Source: Mucilaginibacter sp. L3T2-6 (GTDB lineage: Bacteria; Bacteroidota; Bacteroidia; Sphingobacteriales; Sphingobacteriaceae). From it: a stretch of DNA of 64,000 nt. Position numbers and translations under genes: made by a program. The notes below the pieces were generated by a model, which saw only the letters and a program-made list of their open reading frames with translations, was not told the DNA's origin and did not search any database. The DNA lies in NCBI RefSeq assembly GCF_030519355.1, contig NZ_JAUMKC010000007.1, positions 169,346 to 233,345 of the forward strand. Direction: 5' to 3'. Positions 26,249 through 33,791 of the stretch are shown here, one piece after another (positions within the stretch are counted from its first letter, which is position 1; every line of letters begins with the position of its first letter).

Positions 26249-27052
26249 TTAAATAGCAGTCCAGCCGCCATCAACAATCAGGTTAGCTCCTGTCATATAA
26301 GCGGATGCGTCGCTGGCCAAAAAAACCAGTGCACCCTGGTAATCCGAAGCATCGGCCATACGCCCCAGCAGGGTTTTAGCAGAATAGTTTTGAATGAAAA
26401 TCTCGCTTTGCCCGTTCTCTACACCGCCAGGCGAAAGTGTGTTTACCCTAACACCTTTATTGCCCCAGTAGGCTGCCAGGAAACGGGTGAAGTTTACAAC
26501 AGCTCCCTTGGTAACCGGGTAAACCGGTGATTTATAAAAAGTTTGTTCTCCGCATTCGTTGCGGTAAATGGACTGGTCCGGGCCGACAACACCGTAAGTT
26601 GAGGCAATATTGATAATGCTGCCGTACCCCACTTCAACCATAGCCGCGCCGAATATTTGCGAAGCCAGGAAAACACCGGTAATATTTACCTCCAATGATT
26701 TTTTAAAGGCATCAAGCGGATAATTCTCAAATGCGGATAACTCTTTGGCCATCCCCGGATTTTCGAACATATCATTAATGGCTGCATTGTTCACCAGGAT
26801 ATCGATTGTACCATAGCGATTCATGATCTGCTCACGCGCGGTCTTCAATGAACGCTCACTGGTAACATCTACCTTTAGTCCGCCGTGCTGGTCGCCAAGC
26901 ATTTCGGCAAACTCTATGGCGCCGCCTTCATCAAGGTCGGCTACGACCACATTTGCGCCCGCGTTAGCCAGCGCCTCGCAATGTTTTCTGCCCAGCAAGC
27001 CTAAAGCACCGGTGACGATTGCAGTTTTATTTTTTAGCGAAAACAGCTCCAT
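26249..27052 (-). CDS. Short-chain dehydrogenase/reductase
   Basis: NAD(P)-dependent oxidoreductase, 267 aa. The cofactor loop TGALGLLG is at 14-21, NNAA at 88-91, and catalytic residues N123, S151, Y178 and K182 are all in place. An acidic residue (D39) after the second strand favours NAD over NADP. It sits 9 bases after the aminotransferase and 18 before KdsC-NeuB. Similar SDRs (PtmA type) occur in flagellin and surface nonulosonate clusters, so it probably oxidises or reduces a sugar intermediate here. Substrate unknown. Confidence 0.9.
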   Translation of the reverse strand: MELFSLKNKTAIVTGALGLLGRKHCEALANAGANVVVADLDEGGAIEFAEMLGDQHGGLKVDVTSERSLKTAREQIMNRYGTIDILVNNAAINDMFENPGMAKELSAFENYPLDAFKKSLEVNITGVFLASQIFGAAMVEVGYGSIINIASTYGVVGPDQSIYRNECGEQTFYKSPVYPVTKGAVVNFTRFLAAYWGNKGVRVNTLSPGGVENGQSEIFIQNYSAKTLLGRMADASDYQGALVFLASDASAYMTGANLIVDGGWTAI

Positions 27053-27061
27053 AGATTTCTT

Positions 27062-28399
27062 CTATACTGCTTTGGGCTTAATATTATAATTATCTACTTT
27101 ACGGAAAACAGCCTCCAAAACTTCACCTTTCAAATACCGTTTAATATCTCCGCTTTGTATCGCGTCTTTCATTATCGGCATTACATCGCGGTATGCTGAA
27201 AGGATGTAAGCAATATCATCATCCGTATGGCTGTAGCACATATTATGAAAACCCGCCCACAGCACGCCCCGCTTTATCATTTCCTGCTGCATCAGGGTTT
27301 TTACTTCAAGCCCATTGCCTGCCGCGGGTGTAAATGTTACCATCGAGCGGCAATTGTAACCGATACAGCGGGTGTAAATGTCCATGCCCAGTTCAATCGC
27401 GATTGCGTTGTAGCCGTCTTTTAATAAGGCTCCTTTTTCATCAAGATATTGCGGTACATTTTTATCGCGCAGCTCGTTTATGGTGGCGATACAGGCGGCT
27501 AATGAAAGGGCCTCGCCGCCAAAGGTGGTATAGCTAAAAACCTTTGAGTTGAACAGATCCATTACGTCAGCTCTGCCAGTTAGCAGGGCTATAGGCATAC
27601 CGTTGGCGCAAGCCTTGGAGTACACTGCCAGGTCAGGCTTCACGCCAAAATATTCCTGAGCACCACCTAAAGCAATACGAAAGCCAGTCCACATCTCGTC
27701 GAAAATCAGCAGGGTGCCGTTGGCTTTGCAGGCTTCGGCAAGCTCAGTGAGGAAACCCGGATTTGGCGCTTCGAAAATGAAGGGTTCCAGTATAAGTGCT
27801 GCAACGGTTTCATCAAGTGCAGCTTTAATAGCATCAATGTCGTTATACTGAAAGGTATAAGTCATATTCTGAACAGCCTCAGGGATACCGGCATTGCGAC
27901 TGGTAATACCGATATACCAATCATGCCATCCGTGGTATCCGCAGCAAAAAACTTTTTCGCGACCGGTGAATGCTCGCGCAACACGTATAGCTGCAGAACA
28001 TACGTCAGCGCCGGTTTTGGAAATTTTTACGGCCTGGGCGTTCGGGATGACTTCCTGTACCAATTCAGATAACTCTACTTCCAGCGGGTGCATCAGTGAA
28101 AAAGTGATACCGTCGGCAAGTTGTTCTTTTATAGCCTCGTCTACCGCCGGGTAAGCATAGCCCAATGAAATTGGACCGATAGCCGAGTTAAAGTCGATAT
28201 ATTCGTTTCCATCAACATCCCATACGTGCGAGCCTTTTGCCCGCTGAATGTATTTTGGCGCTACGCCATTGGTGAACTGACCCGGGCCTTTAGCCAGGGT
28301 TTGGGTAACCGGCTTTTGCACCTTTAATGCACGGGCATATAATTCGTTTGATCTGGTTATTTCGGGGTAATCGGGATTAAATGATATCGTATTAGGCAT
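27062..28399 (-). CDS. Class III PLP aminotransferase, GSA-aminomutase-like
   Basis: PLP enzyme, 445 aa, of the glutamate-1-semialdehyde aminomutase branch. The cofactor lysine is K262 (AVYSKACANG); D234 (LLIFDEMWTGFR) should hold the pyridine nitrogen, and YHGWHDW (155-161) is the family aromatic motif. A genuine HemL is unlikely because of the context: the gene lies in a surface-sugar operon, 12 bases after the transketolase C-half. It probably transaminates a sugar aldehyde or ketone, giving an amino sugar for the NeuB step. Members of this type recur in polysaccharide loci of other bacteria, mostly without assigned substrate. Confidence 0.9.
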   Translation of the reverse strand: MPNTISFNPDYPEITRSNELYARALKVQKPVTQTLAKGPGQFTNGVAPKYIQRAKGSHVWDVDGNEYIDFNSAIGPISLGYAYPAVDEAIKEQLADGITFSLMHPLEVELSELVQEVIPNAQAVKISKTGADVCSAAIRVARAFTGREKVFCCGYHGWHDWYIGITSRNAGIPEAVQNMTYTFQYNDIDAIKAALDETVAALILEPFIFEAPNPGFLTELAEACKANGTLLIFDEMWTGFRIALGGAQEYFGVKPDLAVYSKACANGMPIALLTGRADVMDLFNSKVFSYTTFGGEALSLAACIATINELRDKNVPQYLDEKGALLKDGYNAIAIELGMDIYTRCIGYNCRSMVTFTPAAGNGLEVKTLMQQEMIKRGVLWAGFHNMCYSHTDDDIAYILSAYRDVMPIMKDAIQSGDIKRYLKGEVLEAVFRKVDNYNIKPKAV

Positions 28400-28411
28400 A
28401 GTATTTTTATT

Positions 28412-29350
28412 TTATTCAGAAAACTGCGGGACCATTATTTCAGGTTGTTTATAAAATGTTTTGTAGCCGAGTATCTTTTCGGCTATTTGCTTTCCGGTGA
28501 AGCCTTCGTGCTGTAACACGGCTGGCAGTAACGCCGGTTTGAACCAGCGCTCGTTTAAAGCGATAGGCAATACGTTGGCTGTCAGGCCATGCTTCAGCAG
28601 TACCTCTGCCACGATGCTGTATAAGCCTCCTGTTTGGAAATGATCTTCCAGCGTTACGGTAAGCGCACTGTCGCGGGTAGCTTCTATGACGGCGCGCTCG
28701 TCGACCGGCTTCAGGCTGCGCAGGTTGATAAGGCCAACCGATAAGCCTTCGCGTCTCAATATTTCCACGGCAATCAATGCCTGTTCAAATAGCAAGCCGT
28801 AGGTTATAATGGTAACATCATCCCCGATGGAGATTACCTCGGCCTTGCCCAGTTCAAATGGTGCATGTATATAATCCGCCCTCCGGGTATTAATGCGTAC
28901 GTATGATGGCCTGGAATAAGCCCATATCTGCGGCAGCATTTTTACCAGGTCATCCTCATCGGCTGGTGCGAAAACCGTCATGTTCGGGATGCCACGCATT
29001 AAAGAGATATCCTCTAGGGCCTGGTGGGTCGGGCCATTACCGTCTGATAAAAATCCCGGGATAAAGCTGCTCAACTTAACAGGCAGGTTGGGTATGCCGG
29101 CATCGGTCCTTAAAAATTCAAAGGCACGCATGGTTAAAAACGAGGCAAGCGCATGCACAATTGGTATGCGACCGCGCAAGGCAAGTCCCGCAGCAGCGCC
29201 GATCATGGTTTGTTCGGTTATACCGGTATCAATAAAACGGTTGCCCAATTTGGCGGGTATGTTACGCACCAGCGCCCGGTTCTCGGCTGTCATTACGATG
29301 AAGCGTTCGTCGGCTAAAGCTGTTTCTGTCAATAATTCTTCGTACGACAT
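28412..29350 (-). CDS. Transketolase, C-terminal half
   Basis: Pyrimidine-binding and C-terminal domains of a split transketolase, 312 aa. TGITEQTMIGAAAGLALRG carries the catalytic glutamate E46 that activates thiamine diphosphate. The C-terminal domain (from about residue 170: DVTIITYGLLFEQALIA) is complete. It begins 1 base after the N-half gene, so the two subunits are made together. With 599 aa in total the pair is somewhat shorter than the housekeeping enzyme (about 660). In this operon it probably moves a two-carbon unit to or from a sugar precursor rather than serving the pentose phosphate pathway. Confidence 0.92.
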   Translation of the reverse strand: MSYEELLTETALADERFIVMTAENRALVRNIPAKLGNRFIDTGITEQTMIGAAAGLALRGRIPIVHALASFLTMRAFEFLRTDAGIPNLPVKLSSFIPGFLSDGNGPTHQALEDISLMRGIPNMTVFAPADEDDLVKMLPQIWAYSRPSYVRINTRRADYIHAPFELGKAEVISIGDDVTIITYGLLFEQALIAVEILRREGLSVGLINLRSLKPVDERAVIEATRDSALTVTLEDHFQTGGLYSIVAEVLLKHGLTANVLPIALNERWFKPALLPAVLQHEGFTGKQIAEKILGYKTFYKQPEIMVPQFSE

Positions 29351-29351
29351 G

Positions 29352-30215
29352 TTATCTCACTACTAAAGTTTCGGAAGTTAATCGGGTTAAATGTTCGCCA
29401 TGCAGTTCCTTCAACAGGTCGTCAACCTCCGCGGCGGTAAAGTTGCAGAACCACCTGTCGGCACGGCGCTCTATGCTGGGCAGACCTTTGCCGCGTACGG
29501 TATCGGCAATCACTACATTTACCTTGCCCTTTTCAAAAGGGAAAGCCGAAAAAGCAATATGCAATTCATCAAAATCATGACCGTCTATCCGCCTTACCGA
29601 TGCACCGAAGGATGCGAACTTGTCATGCAATGGTTCCAGCGGGATAAGCTCCTCGGTAGGCATATTGGCCTGGAAGTGATTACGGTCGACCACGAAGATC
29701 AGGTTATCCAGCTGATAGGCATTAGCTACCAGTATTGCTTCCCAGCAAGTGCCTTCGTTCAGTTCTCCGTCGCCTGTAATGCAAACGACTTTATTATTAC
29801 CGCCCCTGATTTTAATATCCATAGCCACACCAATAGCTATGGATGGCAAATGCCCCAGTGAACCGGAATGGAATTCGATACCCGGTATTTTTGTATTGGG
29901 GTGCCAGTAGATATTATCGTGAACACTCAAATGATTTTTTAATCTTTCGGGGGCGATCAGGCCAAGCTCGGCGAAAGTGCCGTACAGCGCCGGTACATCA
30001 TGGCCTTTCGAAAGGAACAGGTAATCGCGGTTAGGGTCGTCCAAATTTTCGGGGGTGATGTCCAGGAATTCGGAATAGAGATAAACGATCAAGTCCGCCG
30101 CAGATAATGAGGCCCCTACAAAACAGCCGCCGTCCGTCGACATTTTAATAATATGCTCCCGCACTTTTAAAGCGGTAGATTTCAGATTTTCTACAGAAAT
30201 AACTTCAGTTTGCAT
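29352..30215 (-). CDS. Transketolase, N-terminal half
   Basis: Diphosphate-binding half of a split transketolase, 287 aa. Landmarks: SKGH (69-72), GSLGHLPSIAIG (118-129), and the thiamine diphosphate motif starting GDGELNEG (148-155) and closing at N179. It starts 11 bases after the cytidylyltransferase gene and is followed after one base by the C-half. Split transketolases occur in archaea and in some accessory sugar pathways; here the context is a nonulosonate-like cluster. Confidence 0.93.
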   Translation of the reverse strand: MQTEVISVENLKSTALKVREHIIKMSTDGGCFVGASLSAADLIVYLYSEFLDITPENLDDPNRDYLFLSKGHDVPALYGTFAELGLIAPERLKNHLSVHDNIYWHPNTKIPGIEFHSGSLGHLPSIAIGVAMDIKIRGGNNKVVCITGDGELNEGTCWEAILVANAYQLDNLIFVVDRNHFQANMPTEELIPLEPLHDKFASFGASVRRIDGHDFDELHIAFSAFPFEKGKVNVVIADTVRGKGLPSIERRADRWFCNFTAAEVDDLLKELHGEHLTRLTSETLVVR

Positions 30216-30226
30216 GTTTTCTTTCT

Positions 30227-31036
30227 TTATCCTGCGACGCTTCTCGTCTGTTCGGCCGAAACAGTAGCCAACTCATCCAGGTGGTTCCGGTACCAGTTTA
30301 CACCGGCGTATTTGGCGTTGATATCGTATATCTCCGGTTTTGCATCAAGCAGCGCCAATATATCGCAGCAACTGAACCGCGGATTCACCGGATATAATTC
30401 TTCGTAAACTCTTTTGATAAATTGAAAGTCGGCTTCATAATCGATAGTGAACCGGTGCGACATGGAGTAATCCAACCCTGTCGCCCATGTATAGTTGCCG
30501 ATGTTGAATTTGCCGGGGTTCTCCCATATATAGGGCGTGGTATGCTCGAGTTCCAGGGGTCGCTTTGCTTCTTTCCAGGTTTTGTAAAGGCAATCCATAC
30601 TCATTATCTCCACATCGTTCCCATCGGGAAATGTGGCCGGGTGCAGGTTGCTCACATAATCGTATTTACCCTTCCAGGCGAAATAAAAGCTTAGTACCTC
30701 GTCTATGATTTGCCCATCAATCAAAGGGCAATCAGATGGGATTTTTACCACATGGCCGGCATTAAATAAGCAGGCGGCCTGGTAGTGGCGATCGAGCAGG
30801 TTATTAAGGTTTCCGCGGAAACAGGCAACGCCCATACCCAGGGACTCTTTTTCTATGATATCATCTTCCCGCTCGCAAGAGGTGGCAACTACTATATACA
30901 CTTTATGATGCACCTGGCGCACGCGCTCAATCATGCGGTATAACAGGCTTTTGCCCAAAACCGGGAGCATAACCTTTCCCGGCAGCCGGCTCGACGACAT
31001 TCGCGCTTGTACAACAATCAGCGTTTTTGCTGCCAT
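30227..31036 (-). CDS. SpsF-type cytidylyltransferase
   Basis: Nucleotidyltransferase of the SpsF / CMP-sugar synthetase family, 269 aa. The CTP-binding signature QARMSSSRLPGK is at residues 10-21; PSDCPLID near 100 provides the metal-binding aspartate. It would activate the acidic sugar as a CMP derivative. The family takes its name from a Bacillus spore-coat gene adjacent to the NeuB-like spsE, the same pairing as here. It starts 23 bases after the glycosyltransferase-like gene and ends 11 before the transketolase N-half. Confidence 0.9.
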   Translation of the reverse strand: MAAKTLIVVQARMSSSRLPGKVMLPVLGKSLLYRMIERVRQVHHKVYIVVATSCEREDDIIEKESLGMGVACFRGNLNNLLDRHYQAACLFNAGHVVKIPSDCPLIDGQIIDEVLSFYFAWKGKYDYVSNLHPATFPDGNDVEIMSMDCLYKTWKEAKRPLELEHTTPYIWENPGKFNIGNYTWATGLDYSMSHRFTIDYEADFQFIKRVYEELYPVNPRFSCCDILALLDAKPEIYDINAKYAGVNWYRNHLDELATVSAEQTRSVAG

Positions 31037-31059
31037 TCTTTCCCTCTTAAAAAATTATA

Positions 31060-32109
31060 TCAGGCATATTGTAAAGCGGGAACTTCTGCACTTTCCCTGT
31101 GAAATTGGAAGTCTCTCAGAAAATCTTTCCCGGTGCCGTCAAACTCAACATAGCCGCGGCATATCTGCGCTATATTTCCCGCCGAAGCGCCACCATTTTG
31201 GATTGGAGCCAGTCTCCTCAGCTCATCAATGTCAAAATATGAATGGACCGGTTTGCCAAGTGCTATGCCGGTGTACACCACAGTTGAATATTGCGTTATC
31301 AGCTCACAGCAGTTGGCAATCATGTGGCTGGTGTTGCCATTCTGGTAAACCATCGTCCCGGCGGGGGCATGTTTGCGTATCTCGGCTTCCGCACGGTCGA
31401 ACCTTTCGTTAGGATGCAGCTTAAAAAGCAGCCTGCGGCCCGCGGCTATTTTCACTGCTTTTCTGATAAATGCCGGTCTGTTTTCAAACTTGTAAGTCTC
31501 GCGCATATCCGAGGTGGCCACCATCACGTAATCTCGAAAGGGGAAATCGTTAATAATATGCTGGAAATGATTGTCGTAATTCGGGATGCCGGTAACAATC
31601 AGTTTTGATTTATCGGTTCCATTTTTGGCGAAAAATTCTTTGTAGCCTTCGGAAGCGGTACAATAGATATCGCAAACATTGGTAGAGCCGTTTAATGATG
31701 TATCGCCGGTAAAATAGGGCGGCAAACCTGCCGACTTAACTATGCCGGTTAAAAGTCTGCGCTTGTCAATCATGCCTTCCTGTACCCAAATAGTTTTGGT
31801 ATTTCTGAACTTTTTGGCCATCAGCATATCGCTGCAATAAACCACCAGGTCATAGGTGTTTTTTTCGGCGCCATAGTCTACCTGCAGGTCATGTGTTTTA
31901 AGGTAATTTTCTGACTTCGCTCTGAACTGGCCTGTCAGCACGGTACCCTCGGCAAGACTGGTATGTTTCATCAAAGCTTTCAACACAGGCGAGTCGGTAA
32001 AGACCTGGCTAAACCAGCAGTCGTATTCGCTATCCAGGTGTTGCGAAATCTGGTGCATTTGTGAGGTTTGATTTATCGAACCTGTGATAAATAATATCTT
32101 CTTCCTCAT
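31060..32109 (-). CDS. Putative GT-B glycosyltransferase, first gene of the sugar operon
   Basis: 349-aa soluble protein resembling CDP-glycerol glycerophosphotransferases and KpsS-like capsule transferases. KLHPNE (230-235) and STVVYTGIALGKPV (275-288) are the nucleotide-sugar-binding motifs of that GT-B group. The N-terminus (KKILFITGSINQTSQMHQIS) is a typical first Rossmann strand. As the first gene of the operon it is the natural candidate to transfer the CMP-activated sugar. Acceptor unknown; the call rests on motif pattern. The 216 bases before the divergent permease gene show no consensus TAnnTTTG box on this strand. Confidence 0.72.
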   Translation of the reverse strand: MRKKILFITGSINQTSQMHQISQHLDSEYDCWFSQVFTDSPVLKALMKHTSLAEGTVLTGQFRAKSENYLKTHDLQVDYGAEKNTYDLVVYCSDMLMAKKFRNTKTIWVQEGMIDKRRLLTGIVKSAGLPPYFTGDTSLNGSTNVCDIYCTASEGYKEFFAKNGTDKSKLIVTGIPNYDNHFQHIINDFPFRDYVMVATSDMRETYKFENRPAFIRKAVKIAAGRRLLFKLHPNERFDRAEAEIRKHAPAGTMVYQNGNTSHMIANCCELITQYSTVVYTGIALGKPVHSYFDIDELRRLAPIQNGGASAGNIAQICRGYVEFDGTGKDFLRDFQFHRESAEVPALQYA

Positions 32110-32325
32110 CGCTTAGGGGACTTTAGAATGACCTAAAATAATGATAAGGTTACCGGCTTGTATGCCCTGGAAGAAAGGGTAATGTATAATTAATCTGAGC
32201 TTAATACGGTTTGCTAAAACAGCCTTTTTGCGTTTTTTGGTTAACTTTTTTTAAAGAAAAACTTTAAACTAACTGAACATATATAAAGCATATATAATAT
32301 TTTTACCGCCTTAATATCAGCAACC

Positions 32326-33648
32326 TTGCCAACAAGAAAACTAAGGCCGGTACAACTAATTGCGGTCATTTTCTTCACAGTTTCGGGCGGGCCTTACGGG
32401 CTCGAGCCTTTACTCACTTATGCCGGTCAACATGGGGCTTTGCTGCTGCTTATTGTGACGCCTTTGTTATGGGATGTGCCAGCCATTTTAACTGTGCTGG
32501 AGCTGAACAGCATGATGCCCATAACCGGCGGCTATTATAAATGGGTTAAGCACGCACTTGGCACCCGCTGGGGATTTTTTGAGGGCTGGTGGACCTGGCT
32601 CTACACTTTCGTCGACCTTGCCATTTATCCCGGCCTGTTTGTATTGTATGCCTCTTATTTTTTCCCGGTACTGGCAGACTATCGCATACCTATCTGTCTT
32701 TGCGTGGTCTGGGCTTCAGCTGGTTTAAATATATTAGGCATTGTACCTGTGGGCCGGACCTCCCTGATTTTAGGAGCGATTGTGTTCACGCCGTTTATCC
32801 TGATGTTCGGGCTTTTCTTCGCGCATCACACAGGGCCGGTCAGTATACCGTCGCCATCAGTAAAAGGCATTCCTTTCTCATCATTCGGCATGGCTTTATA
32901 TACAGTAATGTGGAACTGCCTGGGCTGGGATAACGTAACCACCTATGCCGAGGAGGTAGAGAAACCAGTAAAATCGTACCTGGTTTCGGTCTTCACATCC
33001 TTTGTGCTGGTTATTTTATTATATGTGATGGTGATACTGGTAACCCAGCAAACCGGCATTGGCACTGAAATATTGGAAGAAAAGGGCTTCCCGGCAGTTG
33101 CTGAAATTATAAGCGGCAAATGGCTGGGCGGCCTGATCGCTTTTGCAGGGATGGCCAGCAGCCTTGGTATTTATGCAGCTGTACTTTTATCCGTGTCACG
33201 CGTGCCCCAGGTTATGGCAGGTGACGACCTGCTGCACAACGGCCTTAACAGGAAACACAAAAAGTTTGAAACACCTTATGTATCGATACTGATCTGCTCT
33301 GCTATTGTAAGCCTGATGATATTATGGCCGTTTGCTGATCTGCTCATTATCGACGTCACGGTTTATGGCGCCGGCCTCTCGCTGGAATATGTCACATTGG
33401 TAAAACTACGGCTCCATTCGCCGAATATGCATCGCCCATTTAAAATACCGCTGGGCATACCCGGCCTTCTCTTTATGATAGCCTTGCCCTTTACCGTTTA
33501 TTTCGTAGCTATGGCCGGCGCATTTGCCTCGCAGGAGCACGCGGTTTGGGCGGCTGTGTTTGCGTTGGTTGCCTTATCGAGCGCGGAATTAGCGTGGCGC
33601 ATAGTTATTTGGAGAAAGCCGCATCATAAGAAGAAGGCGTTTAGCTGA
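32326..33648 (+). CDS. APC-family amino acid or amine permease
   Basis: Inner-membrane transporter of 440 aa with about 12 hydrophobic segments. The first helix has the APC pattern (VIFFTVSGGPYGLEP), where the broken-helix glycine stretch binds substrate; WLYTFVDLAIYPGLFVLYASYF is helix 3. It starts at TTG 32326 (MPTRKLRPVQ); no upstream ATG is in frame and the next methionine would lose the first helix. Substrate cannot be told. It is a lone gene, divergent from the surface-sugar operon. Confidence 0.85.
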   Translation: MPTRKLRPVQLIAVIFFTVSGGPYGLEPLLTYAGQHGALLLLIVTPLLWDVPAILTVLELNSMMPITGGYYKWVKHALGTRWGFFEGWWTWLYTFVDLAIYPGLFVLYASYFFPVLADYRIPICLCVVWASAGLNILGIVPVGRTSLILGAIVFTPFILMFGLFFAHHTGPVSIPSPSVKGIPFSSFGMALYTVMWNCLGWDNVTTYAEEVEKPVKSYLVSVFTSFVLVILLYVMVILVTQQTGIGTEILEEKGFPAVAEIISGKWLGGLIAFAGMASSLGIYAAVLLSVSRVPQVMAGDDLLHNGLNRKHKKFETPYVSILICSAIVSLMILWPFADLLIIDVTVYGAGLSLEYVTLVKLRLHSPNMHRPFKIPLGIPGLLFMIALPFTVYFVAMAGAFASQEHAVWAAVFALVALSSAELAWRIVIWRKPHHKKKAFS

Positions 33649-33757
33649 TAAATGTTGGCGTTCCCATTACATAATGCATGGGTGTATGTGATACGTCCTT
33701 ACAACAATCCGATATCCTAAAATCCCTAAATCCTGCGAATCTTAATCCAATCTTAAT

Positions 33758-33765
33758 TATATTTG
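33758..33765 (+). promoter_or_regulatory. -7 promoter box of the GH92 gene
   Basis: TATATTTG, a full match to TAnnTTTG, 26 bases before the ATG at 33792. No clear TTTG lies at the -33 position. Confidence 0.45.
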
Positions 33766-33791
33766 GCCATTAACTGTCTCATTAACATCAA

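Noticed and set aside
27062..28399. Reading of the aminotransferase as HemL of haem synthesis
   Set aside because: Located inside a surface-sugar operon with 9-12 base spacing to sugar genes; no haem gene nearby.
28412..30215. Reading of the two transketolase halves as DXP synthase
   Set aside because: Sequence order and motifs (SKGH, GDGELNEG, ITEQ) and the split into two subunits fit transketolase; the operon has no isoprenoid gene.
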